Origin: an uncultured Mucilaginibacter sp.
GTDB taxonomy: Bacteria > Bacteroidota > Bacteroidia > Sphingobacteriales > Sphingobacteriaceae
Length of the DNA stretch: 40,684 nucleotides
Direction of reading: 5' to 3'
Assembly: GCF_946481715.1 (NCBI RefSeq)
Contig: NZ_CAMLOV010000030.1
Span: forward strand, 1-40,684
The position numbers and the translations under genes are program-made. Under the pieces are notes generated by a model, which did not search any database, was not told where the DNA came from, and saw nothing but the letters and a program-made list of their open reading frames with translations. Positions 1 to 7,668 of this stretch are shown in pieces (the stretch's first letter is position 1; the number at the start of each line of letters is the position of its first letter).

Positions 1-4
1 CCCA

Positions 5-547
5 TTGAGAAGGCGTTTAACGTGGGGATTATACAGACGTAATTTGGTAAAGGCGCAATACAGTGCGTCTCTTTTTATAATTTGCGTAATGATCAACATT
101 GATATATCCGACCGTACCTATGGTGAATTGCTCGGCGCAATTGCGGGGCTGTACACGCTTGTATTAGGCAACGGTAAACGTGCGCAGTTCAGCAAATTGC
201 TAAGAACCGGCATTCGTGTGCAAGGGCAGGTTGTAGAAATAAAAGTAAAGCGATGGAGTTGGGGCACTAACAGCCGGCAGGCGAGGTTTTATCCCGTTAT
301 TCATTTTAAAACGGTCGACTCCGGGCCTATCTCAGGCGATTACGATCTGTTTGCAAGCAACCCCTCCGCCTATGCACTTTGGGAAAAGGTGGAGGTTGTG
401 TACGATCCGGCTAACCACAAAAATTTTATGTTGGATAATTTCAGTAGCAAAATGATTGGCTTTGTTTTTATGCTTTTAGGTTTGGCTAGCCTGTCTGCAT
501 CTGTAATATTCTATATTCTCGACCCCGACAGCTACATCCGTTTTTGA
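5..547 (+). CDS. DUF3592-like membrane protein (5' end uncertain)
   Basis: The protein has a hydrophobic N-terminal stretch, a soluble middle part and a C-terminal membrane segment (about residues 150-172). The middle, with RVQGQVVEI followed by YPVIHF and VEVVYDP, resembles the DUF3592 domain, a two-helix membrane family of unknown function. The frame is open to the left edge and the first possible start here is a TTG at 5, so the gene may be cut by the window. An ATG at 89 is an alternative start; it is preceded by TAATTTG at 78-84, a possible promoter element. The gene ends just upstream of the dipeptidase gene on the same strand. Function unknown. Confidence 0.6.
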   Translation: MRRRLTWGLYRRNLVKAQYSASLFIICVMINIDISDRTYGELLGAIAGLYTLVLGNGKRAQFSKLLRTGIRVQGQVVEIKVKRWSWGTNSRQARFYPVIHFKTVDSGPISGDYDLFASNPSAYALWEKVEVVYDPANHKNFMLDNFSSKMIGFVFMLLGLASLSASVIFYILDPDSYIRF

Positions 548-576
548 TAATTTGCTTTTATTGCTATCTTCCTGCC

Positions 577-1752
577 ATGAAAAAACTTTTGCTCCCGTTT
601 TTATTACTCGCTGCCTTCAAACTTTCAGCACAGGATGTGGAGAAGATCCATCACAAAGCCATCCTGGTTGATACCCACAACGATATCTTATCCAACGAAT
701 TGATAACCGGTAATGATGCTGGCAAATTGCAGTCGACAGGTAATTTTGACCTGGTGCGCGCCAAAACCGGCGGGTTGGATGTGCAGGTTTTTTCCATCTG
801 GTGCGGCGACCAATATGGCAAGGGCACTGCCTATGCATATGCTAACCGCGAAATAGATTCGTTGCAAGCCCTCATCAACCGCAATCCGGATAAGATGGTG
901 CTGGTTACCAATGCCAAGGAATTGAAGAAAGCGGTTAAGCAACAAAAGCTTGCCGCTATGGTAGGGGTAGAAGGCGGCCACATGATAGAAGACAGGGTGG
1001 ACTACATCGACAGCCTGGTAAAACGCGGCATGTGTTACCTCACCCTCACCTGGAACAACAGTACAAGTTGGGCAACTTCGGCACGCGACGAAACCTTACA
1101 TGGCGATAGCCTGCAACACAAAGGACTAACCGACCTGGGCAAACAAATTGTACGCAAACTGAACGAAGAGGGCGTAATGATAGACATGTCGCACCCCGGC
1201 GAACAAACGTTTAAGGATGTAATGGCTATTACCACTAAACCTGTTATAGCATCGCACAGCTGCGTATACGCGCTAAACCCCCATCGCCGCAACCTGAAGG
1301 ATTACCAGCTAAAAGCCATTGCAGATAACGGGGGTGTAGTATTCATTAACTTTTACAGCGGCTTTATTGATAGTACGTACGAAGGTAAACACGCCGTTTT
1401 TATGGCAAAGCATAAGCCACAGTTCGATTCGTTGCGGGTTATCTATAAAGATTACGATTTAGCCAGTATCCGCCTAAACGCTCTTAATAAAACCGAGGCC
1501 GACCAGTTGCGCCCACCGCTAAGTATGCTCATCAAACACATCGATTACATGGTAAAAATGATGGGGGTAGACCACGTAGGCATCGGCTCCGATTTCGACG
1601 GTGCAGAATCATATCCCTTAGGGCTGGACAGCGTTACCGATTATTCAAAGATCACTGCGGAACTCTTTAAAATAGGCTACTCAAAAAAGGATGTAGAAAA
1701 AATACTGGGTGGGAATTTTATTAGGGTGTTGAAAGCGAATAAAGGGAAGTAA
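577..1752 (+). CDS. membrane dipeptidase, peptidase family M19
   Basis: This is a renal-dipeptidase-type zinc metallopeptidase that hydrolyses dipeptides, probably in the periplasm. The 391-residue protein begins with a signal peptide ending LSAQ at residue 19. The family's metal ligands are visible: the HxD pair H34 and D36 in VDTHNDI, the bridging Glu in VGVEGGH, later His residues in ASHSC and NPHRRN, and the C-terminal Asp in GIGSDFDG. A longer in-frame start at 544 would put extra residues before a good signal peptide, so the ATG at 577 is preferred. TAATTTG at 548-554 could be its promoter element. The next gene starts 4 nt after the stop, suggesting co-transcription. Confidence 0.92.
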   Translation: MKKLLLPFLLLAAFKLSAQDVEKIHHKAILVDTHNDILSNELITGNDAGKLQSTGNFDLVRAKTGGLDVQVFSIWCGDQYGKGTAYAYANREIDSLQALINRNPDKMVLVTNAKELKKAVKQQKLAAMVGVEGGHMIEDRVDYIDSLVKRGMCYLTLTWNNSTSWATSARDETLHGDSLQHKGLTDLGKQIVRKLNEEGVMIDMSHPGEQTFKDVMAITTKPVIASHSCVYALNPHRRNLKDYQLKAIADNGGVVFINFYSGFIDSTYEGKHAVFMAKHKPQFDSLRVIYKDYDLASIRLNALNKTEADQLRPPLSMLIKHIDYMVKMMGVDHVGIGSDFDGAESYPLGLDSVTDYSKITAELFKIGYSKKDVEKILGGNFIRVLKANKGK

Positions 1753-1756
1753 GTAA

Positions 1757-2647
1757 ATGAAACTATACCTAACCTTAATCTTATTTACCTTGCTCACAGT
1801 CGCTTCCACAGCGCAGGTGCATAAAATACTTATCAACAAGCGCGGTGAAGTAACAAAAGATTCATCTAAAGCAGTATCGTATAAGCTTTATCAGCGGCTC
1901 ACAGATTCTGCCTGGCTTGCAGTTGAATATGATATGAATAATAAACTTCTGTTTAAGGGGACGTTTTTAGATGAAGAGTTAACAATGCTTCATGGTAAAG
2001 CCACTTATTACCACACTGTTGTAAATAAATATATAGTTCAGGGAAAAGGTTCATTTCTCGATACGGGCTTGTTTGTTCTTAAAACGGGCTATTATTTAAA
2101 CGGCCGTAAGGAGGGTACGTGGATTGATTATTTTGATAATGGAAATAAGTATCGTTCACAAACATATGCTACTGATACACTGGATGGGCCATGGGAAGGT
2201 TATTATCTTAATGGCACCAAATATCTTGAAGGAAATTATGTAAAAGGCTTAAAAGAGGGGGATTGGTATTTGTACTACCAGGATAGTACACTTAAATTTT
2301 TTAATAAATATAGTCACGGGCATTCTGTTAAAGAGAAATATTACGATTTGACAGACAAAATGCATACCGCGTATCCTAATTACAATTTCACACTTCGTGT
2401 TTTTAATCACCTAAAAAAAGCTGGATTCCCCGAGATAAAAGGATTTGTCCCACTTACATTCACAGTAACTCCCGAAGGGCAATTGATTGACACTAAAGTC
2501 GATGTTGATGATGCTAAACTAAGCCTTGCCGTAATGGAAGCCATAGCTGCCAGCCCTAAGTGGCATCCCGCTCATATTAAGAATAAAACAGTGGACCAGC
2601 ACATAACCCTTATTTTACGCTACAAATATAAAGGGGAAGATTATTAG
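1757..2647 (+). CDS. secreted MORN-repeat protein with TonB-like C-terminal domain
   Basis: The 296-residue protein has a signal peptide ending STAQ near residue 19. Residues about 65-190 carry repeated YwqK/MORN-like units with the pattern G-x-Y/W-x-x-Y-x-x-G, such as GTWIDYFDNG, GPWEGYYLNG and GDWYLYYQD. The last ~75 residues (PLTFTVTPEGQLIDTKV and onward) look like a TonB C-terminal domain, without any N-terminal anchor apart from the signal peptide. Such MORN plus TonB-C proteins are common in Bacteroidota but have no defined role. The gene starts 4 nt after the dipeptidase stop. It looks more AT-rich than its neighbours, which may indicate a different origin. Confidence 0.75.
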   Translation: MKLYLTLILFTLLTVASTAQVHKILINKRGEVTKDSSKAVSYKLYQRLTDSAWLAVEYDMNNKLLFKGTFLDEELTMLHGKATYYHTVVNKYIVQGKGSFLDTGLFVLKTGYYLNGRKEGTWIDYFDNGNKYRSQTYATDTLDGPWEGYYLNGTKYLEGNYVKGLKEGDWYLYYQDSTLKFFNKYSHGHSVKEKYYDLTDKMHTAYPNYNFTLRVFNHLKKAGFPEIKGFVPLTFTVTPEGQLIDTKVDVDDAKLSLAVMEAIAASPKWHPAHIKNKTVDQHITLILRYKYKGEDY

Positions 2648-2742
2648 CTATTTCTAAACCTCAACAATGGCAATATGCTGACCATTCACTATTGCCCCAC
2701 TCTTCAATAAACCGTAAATTCGCATCATATTTTTAGAACAAA

Positions 2743-3699
2743 ATGCCACAAGATACTGAACACGTTAAATGCCTCATCATAGGTTCTGGCCCGGCCGGTT
2801 ATACAGCCGCTATTTACGCTTCGCGCGCCGACCTTAAACCTGTTATGTACACCGGCATGCTGGCCGGCGGGCAGCTCACTCAAACTACCGATGTAGAGAA
2901 TTTCCCCGGTTACCCGGACGGTATTATGGGCCCTGAGATGATGGAAGATTTCCGCAAACAGGCAGAACGTTTAGGTACAGATATCCGCTTTGGCTACGTA
3001 AGCTCGGTTGATTTTTCTTCGTTGCCGCACAAAGTAACAGTTGATGAAAGCAGAACCATTTTAGCTGATACCGTTATTATATCTACAGGAGCTTCTGCTA
3101 AATGGCTTGGGTTAGAATCTGAGCAAAAATATAGTGGCTTTGGCGTATCGGCATGTGCCGTTTGCGATGGCTTCTTTTTTAAAGGGCAGGATGTTGCGAT
3201 AGTAGGTGCAGGGGATACCGCTGCCGAGGAAGCAACCTACCTGGCTAAATTAGCCCGTAAGGTTTACATGATCGTTCGCCGCGATGAGTTCCGCGCTTCA
3301 AAAGCCATGGTACACCGCGTACTGAATACCCCGAACATTGAGATATTATACAATACCGATACCATCGAAATATTAGGCGACGGGCAAAGCGTGAATGCCG
3401 TTAAAGTTTGCAATAATGTTACTAACGAAACCACCATTTTAGATGTTACCGGCTTCTTTGTAGCCATTGGCCATAAACCAAATACCGATATTTTCCGTGG
3501 CGTGATCAACATGGACGAAACCGGCTATATTTTAACCCGCCCTGGTTCAACCGAAACAAACGTAGAAGGCGTGTTTTGCTGCGGCGACGCGCAGGACCAT
3601 ATTTACCGCCAGGCAGTAACTGCCGCAGGCACAGGCTGTATGGCCGCTATTGATGCCGAGCGTTACTTAGCTGGTAAAGAGCATGTTGTAACTGCGTAA
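2743..3699 (+). CDS. trxB: thioredoxin-disulfide reductase
   Basis: This cytoplasmic flavoenzyme passes electrons from NADPH to thioredoxin. At 318 residues it has the usual length. The FAD-binding motif GSGPAGYTAA lies at residues 14-23, the redox-active C138-A-V-C141 is followed by DG, and the NADPH-binding GAGDTAAEEA comes next. The C-terminal FAD motif is GVFCCGDAQD. Most family members have CATC, so the Ala-Val pair inside the active site is a mild variant. A near-consensus -7 box, TAAATTCG, sits at 2715-2722. The gene ends at a strong hairpin shared with the convergent purE. Confidence 0.97.
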   Translation: MPQDTEHVKCLIIGSGPAGYTAAIYASRADLKPVMYTGMLAGGQLTQTTDVENFPGYPDGIMGPEMMEDFRKQAERLGTDIRFGYVSSVDFSSLPHKVTVDESRTILADTVIISTGASAKWLGLESEQKYSGFGVSACAVCDGFFFKGQDVAIVGAGDTAAEEATYLAKLARKVYMIVRRDEFRASKAMVHRVLNTPNIEILYNTDTIEILGDGQSVNAVKVCNNVTNETTILDVTGFFVAIGHKPNTDIFRGVINMDETGYILTRPGSTETNVEGVFCCGDAQDHIYRQAVTAAGTGCMAAIDAERYLAGKEHVVTA

Positions 3700-3721
3700 G
3701 TTTTAAGTTGAACGCATAAAA

Positions 3722-3766
3722 AAAGCCCTAAGTTTTGAGTCGGTTCGACTAAAGATTTAGGGCTTT
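3722..3766. terminator. bidirectional terminator between trxB and purE
   Basis: A perfect 10-bp outer stem (AAAGCCCTAA at 3722-3731 with TTAGGGCTTT at 3757-3766) encloses an inner hairpin, AGTCG-GTT-CGACT. It is flanked by A and T runs and lies between two convergent genes. Confidence 0.85.
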
Positions 3767-3829
3767 GGATTCTTAAGAGACGTCTATCGTTATTAACCCG
3801 ATGTTAATCCAAAAATCGGCTCAATCCGT

Positions 3830-4324
3830 TTAATCCCGGTTCATTTCTGCAGCCGATTCTTCTACCTTCCTCGCCAACTCCTCTTTAAAAGCTTTTAAAT
3901 TAGCTACCAGGTATTCATCTGCTGTAGATAAAATCTGCGCGGCCAATATGCCTGCGTTCTTGGCCGCATTAAGCGCCACGGTTGCCACGGGGATGCCGTT
4001 TGGCATTTGCAGTATGCTGAGGATGGAATCCCAGCCATCAATAGAGTTGCTCGATTTTACCGGCACCCCAATAACCGGCAAGTGCGTTAGCGATGCCACC
4101 ATGCCGGGCAAATGCGCGGCACCACCTGCACCGGCTATAATTACTTTAATACCGCGGTCGGCTGCCGCGCGGGCGTAGCTAAACATCCTGTCGGGTGTGC
4201 GGTGGGCCGATACCACGGTAATTTCGTAATCAACACCCAGTTCTTTTAAAACATCCGCAGCATCCTGCATAATAACAAGGTCGGATTTGCTGCCCATGAT
4301 GATGGCTATTTTTGCTTGGCTCAT
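3830..4324 (-). CDS. purE: N5-carboxyaminoimidazole ribonucleotide mutase
   Basis: Class I PurE converts N5-CAIR, the product of PurK, to CAIR in de novo purine synthesis. At 164 residues it has typical length. The phosphate-binding G11-S-K-S-D15 and the S39-A-H-R-T-P44 loop containing the catalytic histidine are intact, and [11 protein letters not shown] is also present. It is the last gene of a minus-strand run that starts with purK, but two unrelated genes are inserted between them. A 7-bp tandem repeat starts 4 nt upstream of its start codon. Confidence 0.97.
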   Translation of the reverse strand: MSQAKIAIIMGSKSDLVIMQDAADVLKELGVDYEITVVSAHRTPDRMFSYARAAADRGIKVIIAGAGGAAHLPGMVASLTHLPVIGVPVKSSNSIDGWDSILSILQMPNGIPVATVALNAAKNAGILAAQILSTADEYLVANLKAFKEELARKVEESAAEMNRD

Positions 4325-4328
4325 AATT

Positions 4329-4360
4329 TAGTCGATAGTCTATAGACTATAGTCCATAGC
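4329..4360. repeat. heptamer tandem repeat (TAGTCNA type)
   Basis: Four and a half units follow an exact 7-bp period: TAGTCGA, TAGTCTA, TAGACTA, TAGTCCA, then TAGC. The units also form a perfect 16-bp palindrome at 4335-4350. It lies between the TlpA-like gene and purE. Confidence 0.8.
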
Positions 4361-4389
4361 GATTATTAAAGCTCAAAAATGCTCAAATT

Positions 4390-5229
4390 TTACTTAAATG
4401 CTAAATATTTATCAAGCTGTGCGTACAAAACATTACCCTTATTTGGCTGTTGGGCGTTTGTTTCTGCAATTTTACCCGTCTTGTCAATTATGAGGTACCT
4501 CGGCATGGTAATTACCGTGTCTTTGCTCCCAGCTACTGATCGTTTGTAAAGCTTTGCATATTCGTTTTGGCCCAGAAAAATATGGCTACCGGCAATGCTG
4601 TATTTTTTTAGTTGTTGCCGCCATACCGCTTCGTGCCCGCCGGATATGTATAGGTAGGCAATATCCTTCCGGCTTTTGTAACGGGCCTTTAACGGCTTTG
4701 TAAAATTACGGAACTCCACCAGGCAGGGGCCGCAGGTGGTACCCCAAAAGTCGACGTACACTACTTTCCCTTTAAAGTTTGTGTTGTAAATATTTTGAAG
4801 GGTGGTATCGGCAATCGTGGTATTCAGCAATTTTATTTTATCGTCTCCTGCGAAGCTATACCACGAAAACACCTTGATAGCAATTGTTGCCGCCAACAGC
4901 AAGATCACCGTACCCGATGCTTTCCAAAAATCGAACCGGGGTTGTTTTTTATAACGTAGTAAAAGATAGGTGCCCCCAAATAAAAGGATGATGCTCGAAA
5001 AGCTTTTGATATACATCATGGCCATCAGGTTGGTATTGCTGGCTAATATGTGATCAAGGATCTGCTTTTTTTGCGCCTGGTTTAAATGATAGCTGTTATA
5101 AACCGTTTCTATCATTTCATCGTGCACTTCTCTCACCCAATCGATATAATGCTTCGGGATATCAAGTACGATGAGGGGGATGAGCGCCAGCAAAATAGCG
5201 CCGGCCCAAAAGAGTTTAGATCTGATCAT
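4390..5229 (-). CDS. membrane-anchored TlpA-like thioredoxin-fold protein
   Basis: The 279-residue protein has three predicted membrane segments (about 4-23, 72-91 and 104-122). A redoxin domain follows, starting KVVYVDFWGTTCGPC, with the redox motif C166-G-P-C169 and a later TMPRY that supplies the cis-proline. The layout suggests an outward-facing thiol-disulfide oxidoreductase of the TlpA/ResA kind. The substrate is unknown. It lies between a secreted-protein gene and purE on the same strand, 104 and 65 nt from them. There is no evident link to purine synthesis. A nested inverted repeat lies directly upstream of its start codon. Confidence 0.85.
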   Translation of the reverse strand: MIRSKLFWAGAILLALIPLIVLDIPKHYIDWVREVHDEMIETVYNSYHLNQAQKKQILDHILASNTNLMAMMYIKSFSSIILLFGGTYLLLRYKKQPRFDFWKASGTVILLLAATIAIKVFSWYSFAGDDKIKLLNTTIADTTLQNIYNTNFKGKVVYVDFWGTTCGPCLVEFRNFTKPLKARYKSRKDIAYLYISGGHEAVWRQQLKKYSIAGSHIFLGQNEYAKLYKRSVAGSKDTVITMPRYLIIDKTGKIAETNAQQPNKGNVLYAQLDKYLAFK

Positions 5230-5230
5230 T

Positions 5231-5269
5231 GGTAAGGTGTTTTGATTTTTAAATCAATATTACCTTACC
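5231..5269 (-). promoter_or_regulatory. nested inverted repeat directly upstream of the TlpA-like gene
   Basis: The outer arms are GGTAAGGT (5231-5238) and ACCTTACC (5262-5269). The inner arms are TTGATTT (5242-5248) and AAATCAA (5251-5257), with a 2-nt loop. The element ends one base before the start codon. It could fold in the 5' leader and cover the ribosome entry region, or act as a DNA operator. No T-run supports a terminator. Confidence 0.6.
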
Positions 5270-5333
5270 GGGAGGGGTTTCGAAAGTAAAAGTGACGGAA
5301 TGGCAAAATAGTGTGACGAACTAACGCAGCTAT

Positions 5334-5873
5334 TTATAACTGCCGTGCAGTTGTTTTGGTAACCGTAAACGAATTCAAAAACCGCTCGCGTTCGGTAGCT
5401 ATTGCGGGTTGGTCATCGTAAACGTTAAAACTGTATATAAATAAGGTTGCTTCAAGATAAACTATCCGCTGGTATGCTGTGAATTTTTTTGCTGTGGATT
5501 CATCCAAATATTTAAACTCCACCGCTTTGTATTTGCCTGCCATAATTTGTTTGGTATAAATACGCTTACGGTGTTGTGTAGAATCTGCCGCGCCTTCAAC
5601 TACGCCCGAATAAAACAGGTCGAGGTCTGACGAAGTTTTGATGACGACCTGCGCGGTATCGATATGAATGGTGATAGCTGTATAGGTTTGGGTAGATTGA
5701 ACTAACTTGAAAATTTTACCCAAACCATTAGGTACGTCGCCTTCCTCCGCTGCGGCGGGAAAATCGATTGTTGCAATGCCGGCAAGGTTCTGTTTAACAG
5801 GTGTTTGCCCTAAGGATAGGCCGGTAGTAGCTAACGTGAATGAAACGATTAAAGCGCCAAGGTTTTTTATCAT
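5334..5873 (-). CDS. secreted protein of unknown function
   Basis: The 179-residue protein starts with a signal peptide (about residues 1-22, ending GLSLGQ). The rest is soluble with alternating strand-like segments, for example TYTAITIHIDTAQVVIKTS and KAVEFKYLD, and has no motif I recognise. It starts 18 nt after the purK stop on the same strand and could be co-transcribed with purK. I cannot assign a function. Confidence 0.75.
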   Translation of the reverse strand: MIKNLGALIVSFTLATTGLSLGQTPVKQNLAGIATIDFPAAAEEGDVPNGLGKIFKLVQSTQTYTAITIHIDTAQVVIKTSSDLDLFYSGVVEGAADSTQHRKRIYTKQIMAGKYKAVEFKYLDESTAKKFTAYQRIVYLEATLFIYSFNVYDDQPAIATERERFLNSFTVTKTTARQL

Positions 5874-5891
5874 CAGGTTAAGGTTATTTGG

Positions 5892-7031
5892 TTATGCAAT
5901 TACCTTCAAAGTTTCCTGCACGTACCTTGCCTTTTCTATTGCTTTCTCCCTGTCGTTATCAATAATAGTAACATGCCCCATTTTACGGAAGGGTTTGGTT
6001 AATGCTTTACCATACAGGTGTACATAAACGCCGGCGCATTTCAATATCTTCTCTATGCCCTGGTAAACGGCGGGGCCTTCGTAACCGGCTTCTCCTAAAA
6101 TATTTACCATAATGGCGTTGCTCAGGCAGGCGGTATCGCCCAATGGCTGGTTAAAAATGGCGCGCAGGTGCTGCTCAAACTGCGATACTACATTGCCCTC
6201 TATGCTTTGGTGGCCGCTGTTGTGGGGGCGCGGGACCAGCTCGTTAACTAATATTTTGCCGTGCTTATCTAAAAACATCTCTACGGCAAGCAAGCCTACG
6301 ATATTTAGCGTTTCGGCTATTTTTTTAGCAATGCTTTCTGCTTCCTGCTGTACTTCAAAGGGCAGGGTAGAGGGAGATATTAAAAATTCTACCAGGTTGG
6401 CTTCGGGGTTAAACTCCATCTCTACCAGCGGGAATGTTTTTACATCGCCGTTTTCGTTACGGGCCACTATCACGCCAATTTCCTTTTCAAAATCTATCAT
6501 GCGTTCCACCAGGCTGGGCTCGGTGAAAGCGCCGGCGAGGTAGCTTTGGTCTAATACCTTATAAACGCCTTTGCCATCGTACCCGTCGCGCCGAAGCTTT
6601 TGAATATATGGGAAAGGGATATGGCTTTCTTTTAATTGCTGAGCGGAGGAGATGATCTGAAACTCGGCAGTTGGGATCTCGTTCTCTTTAAAGAATTGTT
6701 TTTGTAGCCCCTTATCCTGGATGAGGCGGATAATGCGCGATTGCGGATACACCGCAACGCCTTCTTTTTCTAATTGCTCCAATGCATCTACGTTTACCTT
6801 TTCAATCTCGATGGTAAGCAGATCAACCTTTTTACCGAAGTTATAAACGGTTTCATAGTCGCTAAGCGAGCCCACAACGAACTCGTTGCACAGGCGGCGG
6901 CAGGGTGCCTCCCTGTCGGGGTCTAAAACCTTAACGGTAACATTATAATTAATGGCCTGCTGTATTAGCATGCGGCCCAGCTGGCCTCCGCCTAAAATCC
7001 CTAATCGTAAATCGCCGTAGAATGCTTTCAT
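5892..7031 (-). CDS. purK: 5-(carboxyamino)imidazole ribonucleotide synthase
   Basis: This ATP-grasp enzyme carboxylates AIR to N5-CAIR with ATP and bicarbonate, supplying PurE. The N-terminal motif LGILGGGQLGRML is the family signature. The ATP-grasp core includes IQKLRRDGYDGKGVY, ALLAVEMF-type residues (LLAVEMFLD) and ELVPRPHNSGHQS. A TTG four codons upstream (7043) extends the frame, but the ATG at 7031 gives the usual PurK N-terminus and 379 residues. A perfect -7 box sits at 7041-7048, so the leader must be very short. Four minus-strand genes, including purE, follow or lie within the same run. Confidence 0.95.
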   Translation of the reverse strand: MKAFYGDLRLGILGGGQLGRMLIQQAINYNVTVKVLDPDREAPCRRLCNEFVVGSLSDYETVYNFGKKVDLLTIEIEKVNVDALEQLEKEGVAVYPQSRIIRLIQDKGLQKQFFKENEIPTAEFQIISSAQQLKESHIPFPYIQKLRRDGYDGKGVYKVLDQSYLAGAFTEPSLVERMIDFEKEIGVIVARNENGDVKTFPLVEMEFNPEANLVEFLISPSTLPFEVQQEAESIAKKIAETLNIVGLLAVEMFLDKHGKILVNELVPRPHNSGHQSIEGNVVSQFEQHLRAIFNQPLGDTACLSNAIMVNILGEAGYEGPAVYQGIEKILKCAGVYVHLYGKALTKPFRKMGHVTIIDNDREKAIEKARYVQETLKVIA

Positions 7032-7040
7032 AGTTTGCCG

Positions 7041-7048
7041 CAAATTTA
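7041..7048 (-). promoter_or_regulatory. -7 box of purK
   Basis: On the minus strand this reads TAAATTTG, an exact TAnnTTTG match ending 9 nt before the purK ATG. It overlaps the stop codon of the preceding membrane-protein gene. Confidence 0.65.
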
Positions 7049-7498
7049 ACCTAAATGTTTTAAACTGGGTAAAGCAATATTTGAGGGCGGTGATTTTTTA
7101 ACGAGGCGGAAATAAAAGTAAGTGTGGAAGAGTAAAAATATCGCAGTCGGGCCAGCTGTCACCACCCAACCAGGCAGGTAAACCCAATAGGAGCCTGACC
7201 GGATAAGCAAATAGGTTAAGTAACAAAATAATAAAAAAGGTAGGCCAAAATAACATAGTAACCTTAGTCGGTAGCTATTATAAACTTTAGAAATAGCCAG
7301 CAGTAATGCCGGAAGGGATACCAACAACACCGTGGCAGTTACGATGATGAAAAACTGAGGCAAATCTTTAAAATTAGTGTCTAACCGTTGTCTTACAAAA
7401 CCTTCATCAATAGCATAACTCAGTCGTAACGCAATAACACCAACAAGTGATGAAAACACAAACGTTTTAAACAAGTTAACAAAAAGCCGTTTCAGCAT
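7046..7498 (-). CDS. small four-helix membrane protein, unknown function
   Basis: The 150-residue protein has four predicted membrane segments (about 8-27, 48-68, 80-98 and 106-127) and a short polar C-terminus. I recognise no conserved motif. Its stop codon lies 14 nt before the purK ATG and inside the purK -7 box. Its own start is preceded by TATATTGT, only a weak promoter match. It looks more AT-rich than purK. Confidence 0.7.
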   Translation of the reverse strand: MLKRLFVNLFKTFVFSSLVGVIALRLSYAIDEGFVRQRLDTNFKDLPQFFIIVTATVLLVSLPALLLAISKVYNSYRLRLLCYFGLPFLLFCYLTYLLIRSGSYWVYLPGWVVTAGPTAIFLLFHTYFYFRLVKKSPPSNIALPSLKHLG

Positions 7499-7631
7499 AT
7501 CACAATATAGGCATTTGTTTGTATTTATAAATGCGCGTAAAAGTTTGTAATGTGAAGTTCATAACAGCGATTTTACAATCGTTTTATAAGCCATAAGCTA
7601 TGCTTGCATAGGATTCCGGGCTTAAAAACCG

Positions 7632-7639
7632 TACCTTTG
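7632..7639 (+). promoter_or_regulatory. -7 box of icd
   Basis: TACCTTTG exactly matches TAnnTTTG and lies 29 nt upstream of the icd start codon. A possible TTG -33 element is at 7604-7606. Confidence 0.65.
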
Positions 7640-7668
7640 CGCCGTTTTTAAAATAATAAACCGTTCTT

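Noticed and set aside
7567..7582. A CGATT-TTAC-AATCG hairpin upstream of icd as a terminator.
   Set aside because: The stem is only 5-6 bp and AT-rich, no gene ends toward it, and it may be chance.
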